Assembly: GCA_031732875.1 (NCBI GenBank)
Contig: JAVMKL010000190.1
Coordinates: 1-23,235 of the forward strand
Direction of reading: 5' to 3'
Source: JAVMKJ01 sp031732875
GTDB taxonomy: Bacteria; Pseudomonadota; Gammaproteobacteria; Competibacterales; Competibacteraceae
Length of the DNA: 23,235 bases
In this document: positions 14,141 to 20,402 of the stretch, piece by piece
Numbering within the stretch: position 1 is the stretch's first letter
How the letters are laid out: each line of letters starts with the position of its first letter
The notes under the pieces: generated by a model
Seen by the model: the letters and a program-made list of their open reading frames with translations, nothing else
What the model was told of the DNA's origin: nothing
The model's database searches: none
Program-made: the position numbers and the translations under genes

Positions 14141-17122
14141 ATGTCTCACGATGTGTGTCGGTACGGCATGGCGTTACTTCTGGCAGGAATGCTGGCGCTT
14201 GGGGGGTGCGCCACGGACCAGCGTTCCGAGCCAGCGGCCGAGGAGTTGCCGGTGGGCGCCCGGATCGGCCTGCCCGAAAACGCCAAGGCGCTGGGCGACG
14301 TCGCCTGCGAATTCTACAAGGCCGGCGGAAAACCGAGCCTGGAACAGTTCGAGATTCGCTGTCCGGGCTGGGAGCGCCCCGCCGGCCTGGTCTGGCGCGG
14401 GAACCCGCCGCGCCGAACGGTGGACTGGCAACAGACCTTCGTCACCGACAGCGATCTGGCCGGCGGCATCGAAACCGAGGCGGAATGCGGCAAGCCGGAA
14501 CCCACCCGGATTCTGAGCGACCAACCGGCCACCTTGCGCCGTTGCATCAGCCACAACGGCGGATTTCCCTACCTCCTGATCGTGGCCGAAGTCGACCGAC
14601 GGGCCTTCGTGCTCTGGGGTCCGGCTCATCTGGCGCCGCTGTTCGAAGGCTTCATCCTCGGTTCGCAGCAGGGCGCGCAGGCCAAGCTTCCCGGCACGCA
14701 ATCGCAACTGATCGCGCTCGCCGAACAGGCCGTGGCCCCCGGAGGCCGTCTGATCGGTCTGGAAGACATGGGGCGGTTCGTCGCGTTGGACGAGTTGAGC
14801 ACCTTGTACAACTCCGCGAAAAATCACCAGCGCGCGCTCGAACTGGCCCAGCGCGCGCTGGAAATTCACGACCGCCTCAAGGGGGCGAACAACGCCGACA
14901 GCGGCTATCTGGTCGGACGGATCGCCCGCGAACTCAGCCGCCTGCAACCCGCCGCCGCCCAGGCCATGTTCGAGCGCGGCGAGCCCCTGGTTCGCGCCTC
15001 GTCCAACCCCGCCGACTTGCCGGAGTTTTTGGTCTACCGGGCCTGGCACGAGCTGAGTCGGGGCGACCGGGCGCGGGCCGAGCAGGACGCGCGCCAGTCC
15101 TGGGAACTGAGCCAACGGCTGGCGGCGCAATCCCGGCAAAGAGCAACGAATCCACGCATCGCTCATTCCCTGATCGGGGTCGGGGACATCTACGTGGAGC
15201 TGGGCAAGCTCGGCGAGGCCGAGTCCGCCTACGCGCAGGCGCTCGAGATCTTCGACGCCGCGCGCGGCGGTGATTACCACTGGGTGGGCAAAAGCCACGA
15301 ACGCCTGGCGGACGTCCATCGCCGCCGCCAGGAATTCGAGCCGGCACGCGCCCGGGCTCGGGCGGCGATCGAGTTGAACCGCGCCCTGTTTGGCGAAGGG
15401 CGGGCCCTGGCCGAGTCGCTGATGCTCCTGGCCGCCATCGAACGCGAGGCGGGACAGCCCCAACGCGCGCTGGATCTCTGGCGCCAGGCGCGGGACATGC
15501 TGCTGAACGACCGGGCGACCCTGGCGCAACTGCGGGCGGAGGATTTCGACGGTTACCTCGAACTGCTGTTCGAACTGGCCGGCGCCGACCCGGCTGGGAG
15601 CAGCGCGTTGCTCGACGAGGCGTTCGTGGTGTCGCAGCTAGGCCAGAGCCCGGCGGCGGGGCACGCCGTGACCCAGACGGCCGCGCGCCTCGCCGAAAAG
15701 GATCCGGCGGTGCGGGAAACCGCGCGGGCGCTTCAGGACGCGCTGAAAGCCCGACAGGACGCCCAATACGAGCTGGGACTGGAGCAGAGCAAGCCCTTCC
15801 AGGCGCGGAGCGGCGCCCGGGAAGACGCGCTCAAGGCCCGGCTGCGTGCGGCCTCGGAGGAGTACCAGCGGCAGGAGGAACGGCTGCTGGCGCGGTTCCC
15901 GCGTTACGGCCGCCTCGTCACCCCCACCCCGCTGAACGCGGCGGGGGTCGCGAAGCTGTTGCGGCGGAACGAGGCCCTGCTGCGGGTGCTGCCCGGCCAG
16001 AAAGCGACCTGGGTGTTCCTGGTCAGAGCCGACGGCACCCTGCGCGCCGCCGCCGCCAACCTGCCGGCCGGGCAACTGACCGCCCGGGTGGAACGGTTGC
16101 GACTCGGAGTAGACGGCAGTTCCGGACAGCTTCCCGAATTCGATCTAAGCCTCGCGCACGAACTGTACCAGCACCTGCTGGGACCGCTGGATCCGGCCCT
16201 GGCCGGCGTCGGGCATTTGATCGTGGTGCCGGCGGGGGCGCTACTGAGCCTGCCGCCGGCGCTGCTGGTCCGCCATCCGCCGGCGGCCCTCCGGGATTAC
16301 CGGGGGGCGGCCTGGCTGGTGCGGGATATGGCGCTCAGCCTGTTGCCGTCGGTGGTCGCCCTGGAGCAATTCCGCCAGATAGCCGGGGCTTCGCAGGCCC
16401 GCCTGCCGTTCATCGGCTTTGGCAATCCAGTATTTGCACCGCCCGCCAGCACGGCGGGCGGTGGTGGTGGAGTCGTGTCGGTCGCGCAGGGTTGCCGGAT
16501 CACTGCCGCCGACGTCGGCCGCCTGCCGGCGCTGCCGGAAACGGCGACCGAACTGCGCGCGCTGGCCCGTACCCTGGGCGCCACGCCGGACCGCGTGGTG
16601 CTGGGCCAGCAGGCCACCGTCCCCGCCGTGGAAGCCACCCCTCTGGCGAACTACCGCATCGTCACCTTCGCCACCCACGCGCTGCTGGCCGGAGAGTTGG
16701 ACTGCCTGACGGAACCGGCGCTGGTCCTGACCCCGCAGGAGGGCGCCAAGACCGGCGACAACGGGCTGCTGAGCGCCAGCGCCATCGCCGGTCTGAAACT
16801 GGACGCGGAATGGGTACTGCTGTCGGCCTGCAATACCGCAGGAGCGGGCGGCGGCCTGCGCGGCGAAGGACTGTCCGGCCTGGCCACGGCGTTCTTCTAC
16901 GCCGGCAGCCGGGCACTGCTGGCCTCCCATTGGAGCGTGGTCTCGGAACCCACCGTGTTCCTGACCACGCAGACCTTCGAGGCGTTCCGGAAGGACCCCG
17001 CCAGCGGGCGGGCGGAAGCGCTGCGCCGGGCGCAACTGGCGCTGCTGGAGCAGCCGAACCGGGCGCATCCGATTTTCTGGGCGGCGTTCACCCTGATCGG
17101 GGAAAGCAGCCCGTCGCCATGA
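14141..17122 (+). CDS. TPR-CHAT domain lipoprotein (caspase-like peptidase fold)
   Basis: A 993-residue protein. ATG 14141 is chosen because AAGGAGA stands 6 bp upstream and a lipoprotein signal follows, with lipobox LGGC at Cys23; an in-frame ATG at 14090 has neither. Residues ~75-190 form a small domain of their own. About 215-460 holds tetratricopeptide-like helices (for example GDIYVELGKLGEAESAYAQA), and about 500-600 is coiled-coil-like. The C-terminal ~300 residues are a CHAT domain with the catalytic pair His846 (FATHALL) and Cys897 (LLSACNTAG), plus the conserved GEGLSGLATAFFYAGSRALL, HWSV and AFTLIGE elements. CHAT proteins are caspase/separase-clan cysteine peptidases. The lipobox places this one at the cell envelope. 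Expression is probably under the upstream c-di-GMP riboswitch. The substrate is unknown; the neighbouring autotransporter is one candidate. Confidence 0.93.
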   Translation: MSHDVCRYGMALLLAGMLALGGCATDQRSEPAAEELPVGARIGLPENAKALGDVACEFYKAGGKPSLEQFEIRCPGWERPAGLVWRGNPPRRTVDWQQTFVTDSDLAGGIETEAECGKPEPTRILSDQPATLRRCISHNGGFPYLLIVAEVDRRAFVLWGPAHLAPLFEGFILGSQQGAQAKLPGTQSQLIALAEQAVAPGGRLIGLEDMGRFVALDELSTLYNSAKNHQRALELAQRALEIHDRLKGANNADSGYLVGRIARELSRLQPAAAQAMFERGEPLVRASSNPADLPEFLVYRAWHELSRGDRARAEQDARQSWELSQRLAAQSRQRATNPRIAHSLIGVGDIYVELGKLGEAESAYAQALEIFDAARGGDYHWVGKSHERLADVHRRRQEFEPARARARAAIELNRALFGEGRALAESLMLLAAIEREAGQPQRALDLWRQARDMLLNDRATLAQLRAEDFDGYLELLFELAGADPAGSSALLDEAFVVSQLGQSPAAGHAVTQTAARLAEKDPAVRETARALQDALKARQDAQYELGLEQSKPFQARSGAREDALKARLRAASEEYQRQEERLLARFPRYGRLVTPTPLNAAGVAKLLRRNEALLRVLPGQKATWVFLVRADGTLRAAAANLPAGQLTARVERLRLGVDGSSGQLPEFDLSLAHELYQHLLGPLDPALAGVGHLIVVPAGALLSLPPALLVRHPPAALRDYRGAAWLVRDMALSLLPSVVALEQFRQIAGASQARLPFIGFGNPVFAPPASTAGGGGGVVSVAQGCRITAADVGRLPALPETATELRALARTLGATPDRVVLGQQATVPAVEATPLANYRIVTFATHALLAGELDCLTEPALVLTPQEGAKTGDNGLLSASAIAGLKLDAEWVLLSACNTAGAGGGLRGEGLSGLATAFFYAGSRALLASHWSVVSEPTVFLTTQTFEAFRKDPASGRAEALRRAQLALLEQPNRAHPIFWAAFTLIGESSPSP

Positions 17123-17137
17123 CATTTGGATGCTGTA

Positions 17138-17163
17138 CAAAAACTTCCCTCTCCCTGCGGGAG
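17138..17163. repeat. Dispersed palindromic repeat, copy A
   Basis: The sequence CAAAAACTTCCCTCTCCCTG followed by CGGGAG matches two further copies at 19738 and 19798. It has the CCCTCTCCC/GGGAG shape of the small palindromic elements that are scattered between genes in many GC-rich proteobacteria. Confidence 0.65.
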
Positions 17164-17172
17164 CGGCGCAGT

Positions 17173-17213
17173 CGTTCCGCGAGCGGGGGACGTCAGCCCC
17201 CGCTCGCGGAACG
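17173..17213. repeat. Perfect 17-bp inverted repeat (long hairpin)
   Basis: CGTTCCGCGAGCGGGGG (17173-17189) is followed by a 7-nt loop and its exact reverse complement (17197-17213). It lies 50 bp past the CHAT gene stop. There is no T-tract, so it is more likely a REP-like element or an mRNA 3' stabiliser than a standard terminator. A smaller hairpin, GCGGAC-TCAC-GTCCGC, follows at 17251-17266. Confidence 0.85.
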
Positions 17214-17338
17214 CGGAAAGGCGCAGGCGATCTCGGCGGGTGCGGAAACAGCGGACTCACGTCCGCCGCTCGCCGGCGACCCCAAGATATCGGTTGGCAC
17301 GGCGTCGTGGGGTATGCCATGCGTATCCTACGAAGTTT

Positions 17339-17367
17339 TTATCAATCAGTCGGTTGGTTTTTATACA
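17339..17367 (+). promoter_or_regulatory. Possible promoter for the autotransporter gene
   Basis: TTATCA (17339-17344) and TATACA (17362-17367) with 17 bp between them each match 4 of 6 consensus bases. This would give a leader of about 70 nt containing the hairpin at 17391-17410. Read-through from the CHAT gene is the alternative. Confidence 0.3.
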
Positions 17368-17390
17368 GTCTCTTAGATCAATCGGGGGGA

Positions 17391-17410
17391 GGTTGCCACG
17401 AACGGCAACC
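17391..17410 (+). repeat. Leader hairpin upstream of the autotransporter gene
   Basis: GGTTGCC (17391-17397), loop ACGAAC, GGCAACC (17404-17410): a perfect 7-bp stem 36 bp before the ATG. No T-tract follows. It may shape the leader RNA; it does not match a riboswitch class I know. Confidence 0.5.
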
Positions 17411-17446
17411 CTTGGGCCAAATTCAGATCAGGATTGCACCAAAAAT

Positions 17447-19720
17447 ATGAAGACTCAGCGATTCAGTCACCCCGGGTTCCGGGTTCGGGCGGCCGCGCTG
17501 GCTTGCGTCGGTCTGTTGTTGGCGTTCCTACCTGACTGGGGGCATCAACCGCAGGCGCAAGGCGTGTCGTCCGTCAGCCTGTCGCCCACCAGCCACGACT
17601 ATGGAGCCGTGGTGTCCGGTGGCAGCAAGACGACGACGTTCACCGTTCAAAACGGTTTGCTGGCCGATATCAACCTCGACAGCATTCAGGCGACCTCTCC
17701 TTTCTCCACCGGCAATGGTTGCCCCGGACGGCTGGCTCCGGGCGCATCCTGCGCCATCCAAGTGAGTTTTGCCCCGACGAGTTCGGGGAGCTATACGGAA
17801 ACGTTGGGCGTCACCTGGTCGCAAAGCGATCTGCCCCCACCACCGCCTGGAGAACCACCACCGGGAGGAACGCTCACCGCCCGCCTGACCGGGGTTGGAA
17901 CGCCGCCCCCCCTGGCCGCCGGCGCCGACAGCGCCACCACCCCGGCGGGGACCCCGGTCGCCATCAACGTGCTGGCCAACGATTCCGGCGGCGTGCCCCC
18001 GCTGAGCATCAGCGCCGTCGCCTCGCCGCTCCACGGCACCGCCGCCATCAGCGGCAATGCGATCCTGTACACCCCCGCCGCCGGCTACTCCGGCCCCGAC
18101 AGCTTCAGCTACACGGTGCGCGACGGCGCCGGCCAGACCGCCTCCGCCCCCGTCACCGTCACCGTCACCCCGGCCGCTCCCCCCGCGCTGGCCGCCGGCG
18201 CCGACAGCGCCACCACCCCGGCGGGGACCCCGGTCGCCATCANNNNNNNNNNNNNNNNNNNNNNNNNNNNNNNNNNNNNNNNNNNNNNNNNNNNNNNNNN
18301 NNNNNNNNNNNNNNNNNNNNNNNNNNNNNNNNNNNNNNNNNNCTTCAGCTACACGGTGCGCGACGGCGCCGGCCAGACCGCCTCCGCCCCCGTCACCATT
18401 ACCGTCACACCCGGTAAAAAAGACCCCGAGCAATTACTGGAGGACGCCGCCAGCAATCCCAACGCTGCGGCTGTCGGCGGCACCATCGGCGAGCTATGCG
18501 GCAATCAGGCGGGCAGTGCCGACTTTTTGCGGGATTGCAACGCACTGGTCGACGCGGCCGGCAGCAGCAATCCGGCGGTTGGCTCGGCGCTGGACCAGAT
18601 CACTCCGCGCCCCGCCGGCATCGCGCCCAAAATTTCGCAGAACAACGTACAGACCCAGACATCGAACGTCCAATCCCGCTTGATCGCCCTGCGCAGCGGG
18701 GTCACCGGTTTCGACTTCGACCGATTGAGGATCGATCGGGGAAATATCCAGCGCGGGGGATGGAGCCTCTCCGGTCAAGACTTGCGCTACCTGCTGGCCA
18801 GCCTGGGCGGCGGTGGCCCCAGCGCGGAAGTAGATAACGATCTGGGTGCCATCGGCGTGTTTGCCAGCGGCACCGTGAATTTGGGGAACCGCGACAGCAC
18901 CGAGAATCAGGTGGGATTTGATTTCAAGACCCTCGCGCTGACGTTGGGCGCCGATTACCGGTTCAACGACCAGTTCGTTCTGGGATCCGCCTTCTCGTAC
19001 GCGGCGAACGACAACAACATCGACGGCAACGGCGGTTATCTGGATACCCGCGGCTACAGCCTGACGCTGTACGGTACCTATTACCACCCGGACAGCTTCT
19101 ATCTGGATGGCATGATCAACTACGGCTGGAACAATTACGACCAACAGCGGAACGTGGTCTACCAGTTGCCGGATGCCGACGTGCAACAGCGGTTTAGCAG
19201 CGACTATGGCGGCCAGCAATTTTTCGTCGATCTGGGCGCCGGCTATCAATTCACCCACGGCCAGTGGACGTTCGGCCCGGAGGTCCGCCTGAGTTATCTG
19301 AATTTACAGGTGGATTCCTACCAGGAACAGGCCGGCGACAGCGGTCCCGGCTCGGCCTGGGCCGTCGCCATCGACGAGCAGGCCCTGCAATCGCTGGTAT
19401 TCCGGTTGGGCGGGCGGGTCAACTATCTGATCGACCAGTCCTGGGGCGTGTTGCAACCGCGGGTGGAATTGAGCTGGCTGCACGAGTTCAAGGGCAACAG
19501 CCCCACCATCACCGGTCAATTCGTCGAAGGCGCGACCGTCCCCGACAATCTGTTTTACCTGTTTTCCGATCCGGTGGACCGGAATTACTTCGAACTGAGT
19601 TTGGGGGCGACGGCGCGATTCAACAAAGGCCCGGCGGTCCTGCTCCAGTATCGTACCCTGCTCGGTTACGACAATTTGAATCTGAACGCCATCACCGCCC
19701 AACTGCGCTGGGAGTTTTAG
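17447..19720 (+). CDS. Autotransporter with ASH-like and tandem Ig/cadherin-like repeats (contains assembly gap)
   Basis: The ATG at 17447 starts a Sec signal peptide (MKTQRFSHPGFRVRAAALAC, then a hydrophobic stretch to about residue 38); upstream in-frame sequence is repeat and intergenic DNA. Residues 41-130 form an ASH/choice-of-anchor-D-like domain (SLSPTSHDYGAVVSGGSKTT and SCAIQVSFAPTSSGSYTETL). A Pro-rich linker and two or more near-identical 92-residue cadherin/Ig-like units follow (ADSATTPAGTPVAINVLAND and GYSGPDSFSYTVRDGAG). The last ~270 residues are an autotransporter beta-barrel with alternating aromatic strands, ending LRWEF with the usual terminal Phe. This suggests a type V secreted, surface-displayed adhesin-like protein. 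One hundred Ns interrupt the repeats, so the true length is unknown. The ribosome site is weak (AGGA, 13 bp upstream). Confidence 0.9.
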   Translation: MKTQRFSHPGFRVRAAALACVGLLLAFLPDWGHQPQAQGVSSVSLSPTSHDYGAVVSGGSKTTTFTVQNGLLADINLDSIQATSPFSTGNGCPGRLAPGASCAIQVSFAPTSSGSYTETLGVTWSQSDLPPPPPGEPPPGGTLTARLTGVGTPPPLAAGADSATTPAGTPVAINVLANDSGGVPPLSISAVASPLHGTAAISGNAILYTPAAGYSGPDSFSYTVRDGAGQTASAPVTVTVTPAAPPALAAGADSATTPAGTPVAIXXXXXXXXXXXXXXXXXXXXXXXXXXXXXXXXXXFSYTVRDGAGQTASAPVTITVTPGKKDPEQLLEDAASNPNAAAVGGTIGELCGNQAGSADFLRDCNALVDAAGSSNPAVGSALDQITPRPAGIAPKISQNNVQTQTSNVQSRLIALRSGVTGFDFDRLRIDRGNIQRGGWSLSGQDLRYLLASLGGGGPSAEVDNDLGAIGVFASGTVNLGNRDSTENQVGFDFKTLALTLGADYRFNDQFVLGSAFSYAANDNNIDGNGGYLDTRGYSLTLYGTYYHPDSFYLDGMINYGWNNYDQQRNVVYQLPDADVQQRFSSDYGGQQFFVDLGAGYQFTHGQWTFGPEVRLSYLNLQVDSYQEQAGDSGPGSAWAVAIDEQALQSLVFRLGGRVNYLIDQSWGVLQPRVELSWLHEFKGNSPTITGQFVEGATVPDNLFYLFSDPVDRNYFELSLGATARFNKGPAVLLQYRTLLGYDNLNLNAITAQLRWEF
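17912..18342 (+). repeat. Tandem 276-bp repeat coding for Ig/cadherin-like units
   Basis: CTGGCCGCCGGCGCCGACAG begins at 17912 and again at 18188, a period of 276 bp (92 codons), and the first 55 bp of the second unit match the first. The sequence after the Ns (from 18343) equals unit 1 from 18103 onward, with few changes before the final Pro-Gly. At least two units are present. Confidence 0.9.
18243..18342. other. Assembly gap of 100 Ns inside tandem repeats
   Basis: Exactly 100 Ns stand between two pieces of the 276-bp repeat. If one unit is broken by the gap, the missing length would be 136 bp, not 100. Both lengths leave the same reading frame, so the gene need not be frameshifted. Whole extra units may also be missing. 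Confidence 0.98.
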
Positions 19721-19737
19721 GGGTTTTGGCAGCCGTG

Positions 19738-19829
19738 CAAAAACTCCTCTCGCCCCTCGGGAGAGGGGTTGGGGTGAGGACATGTTCGGGAGCCGAGCAA
19801 AAACTCCCATCGCCCTGCGGGAGAGGGGC
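19738..19829. repeat. Dispersed palindromic repeats, copies B and C
   Basis: Two copies of the CAAAAACTCC-type element start at 19738 and 19798. Each is followed by a CCCTCGGGAG- or CCCTGCGGGAG-type inverted repeat and GAGGGG, and copy B extends into TTGGGGTGAGGA. They share the CAAAAACT start with the copy at 17138 and lie directly after the autotransporter stop codon. Confidence 0.7.
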
Positions 19830-19862
19830 AACTCAAACGATGAGACACGGAACGAGCCGTCG

Positions 19863-19922
19863 ATGAAGCCCGACAACCAGATTTACACGCTGCTCGCGTC
19901 CAGCCCGGAGGCGTTCCAGTCC
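19863..19922 (+). pseudogene. N-terminal remnant of a DUF2887-like (PD-(D/E)XK nuclease-type) gene
   Basis: From ATG 19863 the frame reads MKPDNQIYTLLASSPEAFQ. I recognise this as the usual start of DUF2887/Rpn-like nuclease-family proteins, but the similarity ends after about 20 residues and the sequence turns into the reverse strand of an AAA ATPase remnant. Only the first coding bases survive. The identification rests on memory of the family and is modest. Confidence 0.4.
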
Positions 19923-20260
19923 ACGTCGGTCAGCACCGGCCCGATGACCCGCCGCACCCGTTCCTCGCACAGTTTGTCAGCGAGTTGGTCGAGATGGATT
20001 TCCCGGCGCTCGATCCGGTTCTCCTTGGCCTGGTCGATCAGTTCCGCCGCGATGGGTCGGCGACGATCCCGGCCCGTTTTGACCTCGAAACAGGCTTCGT
20101 ATGCCAGGGCGTTCGCTATCCAGGGCTGGCCGCAGGTCAGATCCCGACGCGAATCTGCTGCTGCAGCGAAATCAGGGTATCGCCAACCAGGGCATCCACT
20201 TCGTCCAGCAGCAGCATGATCGGTCGATCATTGTTTTTCAAACGGGCTCTAGCAAGGTTC
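19883..20260 (-). pseudogene. Decayed AAA-type ATPase with internal deletion
   Basis: Reading the - strand from 20260, the sequence LARARLKNNDRPIMLLLDEVDALVGDTLISLQQQIRVGI (split across the frame) contains a Walker B motif (LLLDEVDAL, near 20218-20192) and ends at a TGA (20139-20137). A second frame continues with CGQPWIANALAYEACFEVKT, then GRDRRRPIAAELIDQAKENR and HLDQLADKLCEERVRRVIGP to a TAA at 19885-19883. The two pieces are the middle and C-terminal end of an AAA-like ATPase family known to me by its GQPW-NALAYEA motif. About 70-80 residues between them are missing, and so is the Walker A half. Confidence 0.75.
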
Positions 20261-20261
20261 C

Positions 20262-20288
20262 TTGAAAAGGTAATTTTTAAATTATAAT
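20262..20288 (+). promoter_or_regulatory. Possible promoter of the SBBP-repeat gene
   Basis: TTGAAA (20262-20267) and a perfect TATAAT (20283-20288) are separated by 15 bp, shorter than ideal, within a strongly AT-rich patch that contrasts with the GC-rich surroundings. The leader would be about 108 nt and would contain the palindrome at 20368. Confidence 0.35.
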
Positions 20289-20367
20289 TAAAACAATTAA
20301 TTATATGGTATCCGGGTGATATGGCCGTCATGATTTCAAAGCGATTCGTCGGGCTCCGCGCGCGGCG

Positions 20368-20389
20368 TCGTGTCCTGATCATGACACGA
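20368..20389. promoter_or_regulatory. 22-bp palindrome before the ribosome site, operator-like
   Basis: TCGTGTC (20368-20374), a central TGATCA (20376-20381) and GACACGA (20383-20389) form an inverted repeat with one mismatched pair (20375/20382). It ends 2 bp before the ribosome site GGGAGA (20393-20398), so it could be a repressor operator or an RNA hairpin that limits ribosome access. Confidence 0.45.
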
Positions 20390-20402
20390 GAAGGGAGAAC
20401 TG

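Noticed and set aside
14174..15529. A 451-codon - strand frame opposite the TPR-CHAT gene, and a similar one at 16241-17320.
   Set aside because: Antisense shadows of a gene with clear TPR and CHAT motifs; the second also runs through the intergenic hairpins.
17281..17446. A second riboswitch ahead of the autotransporter gene.
   Set aside because: There is a 7-bp hairpin but no GGGACG-AAAG core or other known aptamer signature.
18243..18342. Reading the autotransporter as a broken gene because of the Ns.
   Set aside because: Repeat arithmetic shows that the expected missing length (136) keeps the same frame as the 100 Ns, and the frame after the gap is the correct one.
18494..19258. A 254-codon - strand frame opposite the autotransporter barrel.
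   Set aside because: Shadow; the + strand frame continues the beta-barrel to its terminal Phe.
19782..20219. A 145-codon + strand frame after the autotransporter.
   Set aside because: It begins inside a dispersed repeat and most of it is the reverse strand of the decayed AAA ATPase; only the short MKPDNQIYTLLASS part was kept as a remnant.
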